Shown: in pieces, positions 1 to 7,566 of the stretch
Numbering within the stretch: the stretch's first letter is position 1
How the letters are laid out: the number at the start of each line of letters is the position of its first letter
Source of the DNA: Vulcanimicrobium sp050010375
Lineage (GTDB): Bacteria > Vulcanimicrobiota > Vulcanimicrobiia > Vulcanimicrobiales > Vulcanimicrobiaceae
DNA: 64,000 nt
Reading direction: 5' to 3'
Assembly (NCBI GenBank): GCA_050010375.1
Contig: JBEKLD010000004.1
Span: 3,647 to 67,646 of the forward strand
Notes under the pieces: model-generated
What the model was told of the DNA's origin: nothing
What the model saw: only the letters and a program-made list of their open reading frames with translations
Database searches by the model: none
Made by a program: the position numbers and the translations under genes

Positions 1-889
1 ACTTCCCGCGCTGCATCTCCCGCAGCAAATCGGAGAGGCGCTTGTTCTCCGGCACGTGGACGACCGGGCGCATCAGCGCACGCAGATTCGACGTCGCGAT
101 CGTTCCGTTGGCCAGCGAGATCAGCAGCTCGCGGTCGTGCACGACGCCGACCACGTTGTCGATCGTCTCCTCGTACACGGGCAGCTTGGAGTAGCCCTCG
201 GCGATCACCAAGTCGAGCGCGCGGCGCGGCGAGCTGGTGATCGAGACCGTCACCATGTCGGTGCGCGGCGTCATCACCTCGCGCACGATCGTGTCGCCGA
301 ACTCGATCACCGAGTGGATCAGCTCGCGCTCTTCTTCTTCGAGGACGTTCTGTTCGACGCCGACGTTGACCAAGGTCTTGATGTCGTCCTCGGTGACGTA
401 CGGGCCGACGTGCGGCTTGCCACCGAACAGACGGACCAGGCCGTCCGTGATCCAGAGGAAGGTCGCCGTCAGCGGCGTGAGCGCGCGCGTGATGAACCCC
501 AGCAGCGGCGCCAAGCGCAGCGCGGTCCGGTCGCCGGCGCCGACCGCGATGGTCTTGGGGAGGATCTCGCCCAGCACCAGGATCACGACGGTCATCACGA
601 CCGTCGACCAGATCGCTGCGTGCGGGATGCCTGCGGCGATGAACAGGGCAGTCGCCAGCGAATCGGCGGCCAGCAACACGAAGGTACTGCCGATCAGCAC
701 CGTGGTCAGGGTGCGATTCCGGTTCTCGACCAGCCGCTCGAGGCGCTTCGCGCCGGTCACACCTCGTTCGGCCAGGGCTCGCGCCCGAATGCGGCTGGTC
801 GAGACGATCGCAGCCTCGGAGGCGGCGAAGAACGCAGCTGCGCCAACCAGCAGAACCAGGGCGAGCAGGGCGGGCCAGAGCGGCGTCAT
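1..889 (-). CDS. CNNM/CBS-domain hemolysin-family membrane protein (partial, C-terminus outside window)
   Basis: Transporter-like membrane protein of the HlyC/CorC (CNNM) family, thought to act in Mg2+/Co2+ homeostasis at the inner membrane. Reading back from the ATG at 887-889 gives 296 residues with no stop before the window edge, so the C-terminus is missing. The N-terminal half has hydrophobic segments at about residues 5-25, 65-87 and 93-112 and the family signature GEILPKT near 107-113. The stretch VMTPRTDM at 205-212 marks the linker into the first CBS domain (about 205-265), and a second CBS domain begins near 270. It is the last gene of the phoH-ybeY-dgkA run, a usual place for this family. 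A TATAAT-like box about 60 bp upstream gives it its own promoter. Confidence 0.9.
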   Translation of the reverse strand, partial: MTPLWPALLALVLLVGAAAFFAASEAAIVSTSRIRARALAERGVTGAKRLERLVENRNRTLTTVLIGSTFVLLAADSLATALFIAAGIPHAAIWSTVVMTVVILVLGEILPKTIAVGAGDRTALRLAPLLGFITRALTPLTATFLWITDGLVRLFGGKPHVGPYVTEDDIKTLVNVGVEQNVLEEEERELIHSVIEFGDTIVREVMTPRTDMVTVSITSSPRRALDLVIAEGYSKLPVYEETIDNVVGVVHDRELLISLANGTIATSNLRALMRPVVHVPENKRLSDLLREMQRGK

Positions 890-948
890 CGGGGGCTCAG
901 GCCGCTGCGATGGCTCGCAGGGGGAGGGTCGTTACTCAAGCGGGGCCC

Positions 949-957
949 ATTATATCA
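949..957 (-). promoter_or_regulatory. Extended -10 promoter element for the CNNM gene
   Basis: On the minus strand the bases read TGATATAAT, a perfect TATAAT preceded by TG with a one-base gap, the extended -10 arrangement of sigma-70 promoters. It lies just after the dgkA stop codon and about 60 bp upstream of the CNNM start. No strong -35 is visible (CGTGAA at about 972-977), which is acceptable for an extended -10 promoter. Confidence 0.55.
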
Positions 958-972
958 CAGGGTCGGCGGGGT

Positions 973-1392
973 TCACGGGCGACCGATCGCCCATGCGCCG
1001 ACCAGCAGACCGGCCGCCACGGCAGCCAGGGCGGCGACCAAGACAGCCGCCGCCGCACAGTCCTTCGCCAACTTGGCCAACCGATGCTGCTCCGGCGAGA
1101 CCAGGTCCACGACCGCTTCGAGCGCCGTGTTGAGCAACTCCGCCACCAGGACGAGCCCCATCGCCAGCGCGACGACGGCCCAGCCGACCAGCGGCAGGTG
1201 CACCAGGATGCCGCCGACCACCACCAGCGCTGCGACCGCGGCGTGGATCCGCATGTTGCGCTCGTCGCGCCAGGCTGCGGCCAGCCCCGCGAGCGCGTAG
1301 CCGAAGGCGGCGGCCAGCCCGTGGTCCCGATCATCCGAGGTCGGCGAGGGTGAGATCGCGAGTCCCCTTCCAGTGCGCGCGATAGGCCGCAC
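973..1392 (-). CDS. dgkA: Diacylglycerol kinase (prokaryotic DgkA family)
   Basis: Small inner-membrane kinase that phosphorylates diacylglycerol or undecaprenol for lipid recycling. The family core is clear: the amphipathic N-terminal segment ending RDERNMRIH (the glutamate corresponds to E28 of the E. coli enzyme), then the catalytic/Mg2+ motif ELLNTALEAVVDLV, then a final hydrophobic helix. Three membrane segments are visible and the length suits the family (about 115-140 residues). The start is uncertain. The nearest standard in-frame start is GTG at 1392, overlapping the upstream TPR gene by 62 bases, whereas the conserved domain begins close to a CTG at 1317. The position after phoH and ybeY is the classical genomic neighbourhood. 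Confidence 0.85.
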   Translation of the reverse strand: MRPIARTGRGLAISPSPTSDDRDHGLAAAFGYALAGLAAAWRDERNMRIHAAVAALVVVGGILVHLPLVGWAVVALAMGLVLVAELLNTALEAVVDLVSPEQHRLAKLAKDCAAAAVLVAALAAVAAGLLVGAWAIGRP

Positions 1393-2791
1393 GCGCCGCT
1401 GCGTCGTCCTTCCCTTGTGCCGCCTGCGCTTCCGCCAAACCCCACTCGAGGTGCGGGTCGTTCGGGAAGCGCACCAGCTCGGCGGCGAAGACCGTCTCGG
1501 CGGCGGCCGGTTGGCCGGCGGCGAGCAACGCCGCGCCGTAGCCTTCGCCGATCGGCGTCGCCCAATGGTCCTTCGGGTCGCCCGGCGCGTTGTTCTTCGT
1601 AAGCGCGTACGCCTTCGCATATGCCGCGACGCGCGCCGGTTGGTCACCCGCGTGCTGCGCGAGCGCGGCGTCGACCAACGCGATCCCGGCGGCATCGGGG
1701 ATCAGCTCCCGCTGCTCGCGCTTCGCCGTCTTCGAGTCGCCGGTACGCGCCGCGGCGATGCCGCAGGCGAGGTTGCCGCCGATCGGGGCCAGGCGCAGCA
1801 CGGTGGCGTCGTCGTGCAGCCGCAGCGCCAGCTTCGCCTGCATCGCCCAGCTTTCGGTCGCGGCGAAGGTGCGGGCGTCGTCGTTGCGGCCGATCGTCGT
1901 CAGCCCGTACAGCACGAAGTCGACGTCGTGGTCGTGATACGTCATCATGTACTGCTGGCCCGGCCCGTCCCCTTGCGCGAACCAGGCTCGGTCGTTGGCG
2001 ACCGCGCCTTCGTTGCCGTCGATCAGCGCGGCATAATCCCCGATGCGCGTCCAGATGTGCCCCGGCATGTGGATCAGATGCGATGCGCCCAGCGGGTATG
2101 TGTACGACGCCAAGGCGAGCGCGTTCGGCACCGCGTCCGCCGCGCGCCCGAGCCGCTCGAGCAGGTGGATCCGCAGGTGGTGCGCGCCCAGGTTCGTCGG
2201 CTCGAGCCGCAGCGCGTCGTCGAGGTCGGCCAGGATCTCTTGCGCCTTCGCGGTCGGTGCATCGTGCGCGTCGACCAGCGCGTCTTGCGCGTTCCAGATC
2301 GCGTACGCGGCGACGGTGAGAACGTTCGGGTCGTCGCGGTGATCGTGCGTCCACGCGCTCAGTGCGTCGGCGTAGCGCGCGAAGCGCTGCTGCTTGGTCC
2401 CGCGACCGTAGCGCAGCGCGATCGCGTCGACCAGCATCCGCTCCGTCGGGCTAGCATCGGCGAGGTGGCGGCGCGCCGCCGCGACGGCCGACCCGCCGCG
2501 CGCGTCGCCTTCGTCGGTCTGCGGGACGTTGATGTCGATCGTCTCCGCCTCGGCTTCGCCCCAATACGCGAGCGCGAGCTGCGGGTCGCGCGCCAACGCC
2601 GCGCCGAACTCGACGCGCGCTTCGCCGACGTCGAAGGCGTAGAGCATCAGCAGGCCGCGGTCGAGCAGCGCCTGGGCTACCGGGTCGGCGCCCGCGACGG
2701 CCCAGTGCGCCTGCGCCGGCAACGAGGTCGGCTCCGGCGCGGCGGCGCCGAGCAGCGCGACGGCCAGCAGCGCCGCCGGCGGGCGGATCAT
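1331..2791 (-). CDS. Exported TPR-repeat protein
   Basis: Protein of about 486 residues with an N-terminal hydrophobic signal-like segment (positively charged start, then an Ala/Leu-rich core) and repeated helical pairs rich in Ala, Leu and Tyr typical of tetratricopeptide repeats, e.g. the segment around DRGLLMLYAFDVGEA and the C-terminal block ending in a TPR. The motif HLIHMPGHIW in the middle is a recurring feature of large bacterial TPR proteins. The ATG at 2791 was chosen because it overlaps the ybeY stop as ATGA; a longer form starting nine codons upstream is possible. Its function is unknown; it probably works as an envelope scaffold. It sits between ybeY and dgkA, which are usually adjacent, so it looks like a lineage-specific insertion in that operon. 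Confidence 0.8.
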   Translation of the reverse strand: MIRPPAALLAVALLGAAAPEPTSLPAQAHWAVAGADPVAQALLDRGLLMLYAFDVGEARVEFGAALARDPQLALAYWGEAEAETIDINVPQTDEGDARGGSAVAAARRHLADASPTERMLVDAIALRYGRGTKQQRFARYADALSAWTHDHRDDPNVLTVAAYAIWNAQDALVDAHDAPTAKAQEILADLDDALRLEPTNLGAHHLRIHLLERLGRAADAVPNALALASYTYPLGASHLIHMPGHIWTRIGDYAALIDGNEGAVANDRAWFAQGDGPGQQYMMTYHDHDVDFVLYGLTTIGRNDDARTFAATESWAMQAKLALRLHDDATVLRLAPIGGNLACGIAAARTGDSKTAKREQRELIPDAAGIALVDAALAQHAGDQPARVAAYAKAYALTKNNAPGDPKDHWATPIGEGYGAALLAAGQPAAAETVFAAELVRFPNDPHLEWGLAEAQAAQGKDDAAARAAYRAHWKGTRDLTLADLG

Positions 2792-3285
2792 CGCGCGAGC
2801 GTGTCGAGATACGGCCACGGCATCCCGATCGCCGCGGCCAGCCGCCGCTCCTCGGCCTCCATCACGGCGCGCTCGCCGGCCGCCAGATGGTCGTGACCGG
2901 CCAGGTGCAGCACCGCGTGGATCAACAGGCGCTCGATCTCGCGCGCCAGCGGTGCGTCGTAGTCGGCCGCCTGCCGCGCCGCGGTGTCGACGCTGACGAC
3001 GACGTCGCCGAGCATCCGTTCCGCGCCGTCAGCACGGTCCCGCGGCTGGGTCGCGCCGCGGCGGTCGAACGCCTCGGGCGGATGGAGCGGAAAGCTCAGC
3101 ACGTCGGTCGGAGCGTCTTTCCCGCGATGCTCGCGATTGAGCGCGCGCATCGCGGGATCGCGCACGAAGGTCAACGAGACGCTCGAACCGCGCTCGCCGA
3201 TCGCCTCGAGCAATCGTTCGAGGACGCGCGCCGCGGCGGGCGCGTCGAGGCCGCTCCCACGGGTCTGGTTGTCGAGATAGATCAC
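2788..3285 (-). CDS. ybeY: Endoribonuclease YbeY (rRNA maturation factor)
   Basis: Metal-dependent endoribonuclease acting in 16S rRNA 3'-end maturation and 70S ribosome quality control. The zinc-binding signature H-x3-H-x5-H is intact at residues 123, 127 and 133 (HAVLHLAGHDH), and the family motif TDVLSFPL lies near 60-67. The 165-residue length is normal. It overlaps phoH by four bases upstream and the TPR gene by four bases downstream, so translation of the three is probably coupled. phoH-ybeY adjacency is widely conserved. Confidence 0.97.
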   Translation of the reverse strand: MIYLDNQTRGSGLDAPAAARVLERLLEAIGERGSSVSLTFVRDPAMRALNREHRGKDAPTDVLSFPLHPPEAFDRRGATQPRDRADGAERMLGDVVVSVDTAARQAADYDAPLAREIERLLIHAVLHLAGHDHLAAGERAVMEAEERRLAAAIGMPWPYLDTLAR

Positions 3286-4253
3286 TCGCCGCGTTCGCGC
3301 GAGAGGCGGGCGTAGGCTTCGACGATCCGCCCGACCAGCGGATGGCGCACGACGTCGCTTGCGTCGAGCCGCACGATGCCGATGTCGTCCATCCCGCCGA
3401 ACAGTCGCTCGGCCTCCAGCAAACCGCTGCGCGAACCCCGCGGCAGATCGATCTGCGTGTCGTCGCCGTTGACGACCATCTTCGCATTGGGGCCGAGGCG
3501 CGTCAGGAACATCTTGAGCTGTTCGGGGGTCGCGTTTTGCGCCTCGTCGAGGATCACGAACGCGTCCCCCAGCGTGCGCCCGCGCATGTATGCCAGCGGT
3601 GCGACCTCGATCGTGCCGCGCTCGAGGTACTTCTGCGTCGTCGTTTCGTCGAGCAGCTCTTGCAGCGCATCGTAGAGCGGGCGCAGATACGGGTCGACCT
3701 TCTCGCGCAGATCGCCGGGCAGGAAGCCGAGCTTCTCGCCCGCTTCAACGGCCGGACGGCTGAGCACGATGCGCGCGACCTCTCGGTTGCGCAGCGCGCG
3801 CACGGCCATCACGATCGCCAGGAACGTCTTGCCCGTCCCGGCCGGACCGATCGCGAAGGTCAGCGTGTTGGCTTCGATCGCGCCGGCCAGCGCGCGCTGG
3901 CCGGCGGTCTTCGGCCGGATCTCGCGCCCGCGCGCGGTCGTGACGAGCGTCGGTGGGATCGCACCGTCGCCGGGGCGTGAAGGCGCGTCGGCCGCCCGCA
4001 CGGCCAGCGTGACGTCGTCGGGTGTGACCTGCGCGCCCGCGCGCGCCGCCGCCAGCATCGCAGCCAACACGCCCTCGGCGCGGCGAACCGCGGAGCGCTC
4101 GCCGCTGAGGTGGACGCGGTCGCCGTCGAGGCGCAGGACGACCGGGACGAGCGCTTCGAGCGCGTTCAGGTTCTGGTCGCGGAAACCGCAGAAGCGGATC
4201 GGATCGGAGAGCCCGCCGAGGTCGAACGTCGCCTCGCTGGTGATCGACGGCAT
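3282..4253 (-). CDS. phoH: PhoH family ATPase (PhoL-type)
   Basis: Cytoplasmic P-loop ATPase thought to work with YbeY in RNA metabolism. An N-terminal KH-like/RNA-binding region (about 1-75) precedes the PhoH domain. The Walker A is GPAGTGKT at 136-143, the Walker B is FVILDEAQN, and the downstream sensor is VVNGDDTQIDLP. The 323-residue length is typical. The ATG at 4253 is followed by a well-conserved N-terminus and there is no competing start. It is the first gene of the coupled phoH-ybeY-TPR-dgkA group. Confidence 0.96.
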   Translation of the reverse strand: MPSITSEATFDLGGLSDPIRFCGFRDQNLNALEALVPVVLRLDGDRVHLSGERSAVRRAEGVLAAMLAAARAGAQVTPDDVTLAVRAADAPSRPGDGAIPPTLVTTARGREIRPKTAGQRALAGAIEANTLTFAIGPAGTGKTFLAIVMAVRALRNREVARIVLSRPAVEAGEKLGFLPGDLREKVDPYLRPLYDALQELLDETTTQKYLERGTIEVAPLAYMRGRTLGDAFVILDEAQNATPEQLKMFLTRLGPNAKMVVNGDDTQIDLPRGSRSGLLEAERLFGGMDDIGIVRLDASDVVRHPLVGRIVEAYARLSRERGE

Positions 4254-4288
4254 CTACCGCCTCCAACGCGGGCGGCGCCGCGAAAGTG

Positions 4289-4711
4289 TCACCGCAGCGC
4301 GAGCGGCGGCCCCAGCACCTCGGCCAGGATCACGGCCGTGCGAACCCGGCTGGGGTCGCGCAGCGCGGCGGCCAAGGGGCTCGGCGGTCGCGCCGGCGGC
4401 GCCGGCAGAGGAGGCGGCGGCGGCACACGCGGCGGCGCCGGCGCCGCCCGTTGCGGTGCCGTCGGCGGGGGGTAGGCGGGCCGCGCCGCAGTGACGGTGG
4501 GCGGCCCGCCGGCCGACCTGGCCGCCGTCGCGACAGGGGCCTGCGCGTTCGCTTGGATGGAGGCAAACGACGTCCCAGCGGTCATTGCCGCTGTCCCGGG
4601 AGGCGGGGCGAACCTCTTGCGCATCCACCGCACGGCGGCGACCGCACCCGCGATGATGGGGATCACCGTCGGCCAGTTTTCGGAGAGCAGCCTCCACTCC
4701 CGATCGTTCAT
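4289..4711 (-). CDS. Small proline-rich single-pass membrane protein
   Basis: Protein of 140 residues with one hydrophobic helix near the N-terminus (around residues 13-30, VIPIIAGAVAAV) followed by RKR and a long Ala/Pro-rich low-complexity linker with several runs of prolines, then a short C-terminal segment predicted to be helical. I do not recognise a family. Its ATG overlaps the floA stop as ATGA, so it is translated together with FloA. It may be a bitopic partner of the flotillin scaffold, but that rests on position only. Confidence 0.7.
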   Translation of the reverse strand: MNDREWRLLSENWPTVIPIIAGAVAAVRWMRKRFAPPPGTAAMTAGTSFASIQANAQAPVATAARSAGGPPTVTAARPAYPPPTAPQRAAPAPPRVPPPPPLPAPPARPPSPLAAALRDPSRVRTAVILAEVLGPPLALR

Positions 4712-5721
4712 GAGGCGACCGGCGGCCCACCCGGCGGAGGCGGCGGCTGCTCGCCGCCGCTCAGGCTCTGGCCGATCGAACCGCGCATCTCCGCGTCGGC
4801 CTTGACGTTGTTGATCTTGTAATAGTCCATCACGCCCAGGTGTCCGGAGCGGAACGCCTCGGCGATCGCTTCAGGGATCTGCGCCTCGGCCTCGACGACC
4901 TTGGCACGCATCCGCTGCGTCTCGGCCTTCTGCTCTTGCTCGGCCGCCTGTGCGGCGTATTGCCGCTCTGCTGCTTTGGCTTGGGCGATGCGCCGGTCGG
5001 CTTCGGCTTGAGAGGTCTGCAGGTCGGCGCCGATGTTCTTCCCGACATCGACGTCGGCGATGTCGATCGAGACGATCTCGAACGCCGTCCCCGCATCGAG
5101 CCCTTTCGAGAGGACTGCCTTCGAGATGCGGTCGGGATACTCGAGGACTTCCTTGTGGTCGATGGCCGCGCCGACCGCGCTGACGACGCCTTCGCCGACG
5201 CGCGCGACGATCGTCGGCTCGCCGGCGCCGCCGACGTAGCGGTCGAGGTTGGAGCGCACCGTGATCCGCGCCTTGACGTTGAGCTGGATCCCGTTCTGCG
5301 CGACGCCTTGGAAGATCGGCGTCTCGATCACCTTCGGGACGACCGACGTCTGGAGCGCCTCGAGGACGTCGCGCCCGGCCAAGTCGATCGCCGCGGCGCG
5401 CTGCCACTCGAGCGGGATCTGCGCGCGCTGCGCGGCGATCATCGCCAGCGTACACTTCTCGATGTTGCCGCCGGCCAGGACGTGCGACTGCAACTGATCG
5501 AGCGTCAGCCCGAGGCCGGCCTTGCGCGCCCGGACCAGGTTGGCGACGATCAAGCCGGCCGGCACGCCGATGATCCGCATCCGGATCAGCGACCCGATCG
5601 AGAGCGGCACCCCGGCCGCGATCGTCCGCACCCAGAGCCCGAGCGGAAAGTAATACAGGAACAAGACGATCCCGAAGACGATCGCGACGATCACGACCAC
5701 CGAGAACACTCCGACGACCAC
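4708..5721 (-). CDS. floA: Flotillin-like protein FloA
   Basis: Membrane-anchored SPFH-like scaffold of functional membrane microdomains (UPF0365 family). A hydrophobic hairpin occupies about residues 1-30. It is followed by the conserved block around LIRMRIIGVPAGLIV, the SPFH domain with GVAQNGIQLNVKARITVR, and a coiled-coil region rich in A/E/Q/R (about 235-290). The length of 337 matches the family. The start is GTG with a well-placed GAAGGAG seven bases upstream. It lies directly downstream of the NfeD-like protease, the standard arrangement for flotillin operons. Confidence 0.96.
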   Translation of the reverse strand: MVVGVFSVVVIVAIVFGIVLFLYYFPLGLWVRTIAAGVPLSIGSLIRMRIIGVPAGLIVANLVRARKAGLGLTLDQLQSHVLAGGNIEKCTLAMIAAQRAQIPLEWQRAAAIDLAGRDVLEALQTSVVPKVIETPIFQGVAQNGIQLNVKARITVRSNLDRYVGGAGEPTIVARVGEGVVSAVGAAIDHKEVLEYPDRISKAVLSKGLDAGTAFEIVSIDIADVDVGKNIGADLQTSQAEADRRIAQAKAAERQYAAQAAEQEQKAETQRMRAKVVEAEAQIPEAIAEAFRSGHLGVMDYYKINNVKADAEMRGSIGQSLSGGEQPPPPPGGPPVAS

Positions 5722-5736
5722 GAACGGCTCCTTCTC

Positions 5737-7035
5737 TCAGCTCACTCTGCGGACGAAGATGCGGGCACCTTCGACTCGGGTCACGCGCACGGGGGTGCCG
5801 GCGGGGACGAAATCGCCATCGGTCAGGACGTCGACCCGCGACTCGCCGAAGGTGGCGACGCCGGCCGGGCGCAGGAACGAGGCGGCGACGCCGGTCGCAC
5901 CGAGCAGCGCGCGGTGATCGGTGCTGGCGACGTAGTCGGGGCCCTGCGAATCGAGGAACGTCAACCGCTTGACGAAGGCGTTCTCCGGGAGCACGCGCTG
6001 CAACAGCACGAACGAGCCGACGCTGAGCACGACCGCGACCGCCAGCGCTTGCAACGCGCCGAAGAAGAACGGAATCCCGAAAGCGAGCAGGACCGCGGCG
6101 ACCAGCGCGATCACGCCGAGCGATCCGGCGATCCCGTGTCCGGGTAAGACGTGCAGTTCGACCAGGATCAGCAGGATCCCGACCAGCGCCAAGCCCACCA
6201 CCAACCCGTTCGAGAAGCCGGCGTAGACGTGCGTTCCGAAGAACAGCGCGAGCGCGCCGACGCCGATCGCGCCGGCGACCAGGTGCAGCGTCTGCAGCTC
6301 GATGAGCAGCCCCAAAAATCCGATCGCGAGCAAGATCCCGCTCACGTCGGGATTGGTCGCGAACCGCGCGACCTGCTCGGCGAACGTGTACGACGCGCGC
6401 GCCTGCGGGAGGCCGCCCACGCCGAAACGCGTCAGCGCGGAGGCGAACGTCGGCTCGGTGGCCTCGGAGTACCCCGTGCCGCGCGCCTCGTCGGCGGTCA
6501 GCGTCAGGATCGTGCCGGGCTCCTTGTAGGTGGGTTCGGCGACGTCGGCGTCGACCATCGCCGCGGCCAGCCGCGGGTCGCGGTGCCAGCGCGCTGCGGT
6601 CGACTCGAACTCGGCGCGCAGCGCCGAGACCGTCTTGACCGTTTTGGGGATCGGCTGCGCGGCGCCGATCGAGGCGCCCGGCGCCATGGCGATGCGCTGG
6701 GCCGAGAGGGTGATCAGCGCGCCGGCCGACCAGGCGCGGCGCACGTAGGCGTCGACCGGCACCGGGCTCCCGAGCAGCGAGTCGCGGATCTCGGTCGCCG
6801 CCGAGACCAGCCCGCCGAAGGTGTTGACGTCGAGCACGATCGCGCGCGCGCCCGATCCCTGGGCCTCGGCGACCGCCCGCTCCACCAGGTGCGCCATCCC
6901 CTCGTCGATCTCGCCCTCGACCGGGATCACGACGACCTCGGCGCGCGGGGCGGCAAACGCCGGCGCCCACGCGCCCGCGGCGCCGACGAGCAAGCAGAGC
7001 GAGGCGACGAGCCGCCGGAGGATCACGCCGGTCAC
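5737..7035 (-). CDS. NfeD-family membrane-bound ClpP-class serine protease
   Basis: Long-form NfeD (432 residues): signal peptide (about 1-28), an extracytoplasmic ClpP-like protease domain (about 30-230), four or five membrane helices (about 235-345) and a C-terminal OB-fold NfeD domain (about 365-430). The likely nucleophile is the Ser in WSAGALI (around 103), and a Lys in the PKTVKT segment could complete a Ser/Lys dyad as in archaeal 1510-N. It partners with FloA downstream (15-base gap), and the pair is considered to organise membrane protein quality control. A GTG start at 7035 is used; a second GTG three codons later is also possible. Confidence 0.93.
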   Translation of the reverse strand: MTGVILRRLVASLCLLVGAAGAWAPAFAAPRAEVVVIPVEGEIDEGMAHLVERAVAEAQGSGARAIVLDVNTFGGLVSAATEIRDSLLGSPVPVDAYVRRAWSAGALITLSAQRIAMAPGASIGAAQPIPKTVKTVSALRAEFESTAARWHRDPRLAAAMVDADVAEPTYKEPGTILTLTADEARGTGYSEATEPTFASALTRFGVGGLPQARASYTFAEQVARFATNPDVSGILLAIGFLGLLIELQTLHLVAGAIGVGALALFFGTHVYAGFSNGLVVGLALVGILLILVELHVLPGHGIAGSLGVIALVAAVLLAFGIPFFFGALQALAVAVVLSVGSFVLLQRVLPENAFVKRLTFLDSQGPDYVASTDHRALLGATGVAASFLRPAGVATFGESRVDVLTDGDFVPAGTPVRVTRVEGARIFVRRVS

Positions 7036-7057
7036 TACCCTGGGCCCCTCGCCCGAG

Positions 7058-7504
7058 TTACGCCGATGCCAGCTCCTCCCCGGCGATCCGGCGCACGGCG
7101 TTGCCGTCGGCGACGCCCTTGAGCTGCGGCATGACGAGCTTCATCAAGGCGCCCTGGTTGCGGCCGTCGGCGGGGAGGCTCGCGAGGGCGGCCCGCACGA
7201 CCGCCCGGATCTCGTCGTCGGACTTCTGGGCCGGCAGATAGTGCGTGAGGATCTCGCGTTCGCGCGTCTCCTTCGCGACCAGCTCCGCGCGACCGGCCTT
7301 CGCGAACTGCTCGATCGAATCGGTGCGCTGCTTCACGAGCCGCTGCACGACGCCGAGCTGCTCTTCCTCGGAGAGGTCGGCACCGGCCTCGATCCGACGG
7401 TAGTTGAAGGCCGAGATGACGCTGCGCAGGGTATCCAGCCGCACCTGATCGCGCGCCCGCATCGCGTCTTTCAGGTCCGCCGTGATCTGGTCTTTGATTG
7501 CCAC
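7058..7504 (-). CDS. yqeY: GatB/YqeY-domain protein
   Basis: Small cytoplasmic protein of the YqeY family, related to the tail domain of GatB of the tRNA-dependent amidotransferase and presumed to bind tRNA. The family pattern is complete: DLKDAMRARDQVRLDTLRSVISA near the N-terminus, a central REREILTHYLP motif and the C-terminal GALMKLVMPQLKGVADG block. The GTG at 7504 was preferred to a TTG two codons upstream because family members begin immediately before this helix. It is often encoded next to rpsU; here rpsU lies about 4 kb upstream. Confidence 0.93.
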   Translation of the reverse strand: MAIKDQITADLKDAMRARDQVRLDTLRSVISAFNYRRIEAGADLSEEEQLGVVQRLVKQRTDSIEQFAKAGRAELVAKETREREILTHYLPAQKSDDEIRAVVRAALASLPADGRNQGALMKLVMPQLKGVADGNAVRRIAGEELASA

Positions 7505-7513
7505 GCCCAAAGG

Positions 7514-7549
7514 CTACGGGCCCCGGTACGTCCGCACCTGGGCCCGTAG
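7514..7549 (-). terminator. Stem-loop terminator after the TonB-receptor-like gene
   Basis: A perfect 10-bp inverted repeat (CTACGGGCCC at 7514-7523 pairing with 7540-7549, 16-base loop) lies 18 bases past the receptor stop codon. It is followed on the minus strand only by a short CCTTT, so it is either a weak intrinsic terminator or an mRNA 3'-end stabiliser. Confidence 0.55.
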
Positions 7550-7566
7550 TCTGGCAGGCAGCCGCC

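Noticed and set aside
56..1300. 414-residue plus-strand frame rich in Arg, Asp and Gln
   Set aside because: Antisense shadow of the CNNM and dgkA genes; composition is the Arg/Asp/Gln pattern of reversed high-GC codons, and the opposite strand encodes recognisable families.
4840..6147. 435-residue plus-strand frame opposite floA and nfeD
   Set aside because: Opposite strand has clear FloA and NfeD; the frame shows only His/Asp/Arg-rich low complexity.
4871..6970. 699-residue minus-strand frame across floA and nfeD
   Set aside because: It runs through two genes in another frame and is a high-GC artefact without any motif.
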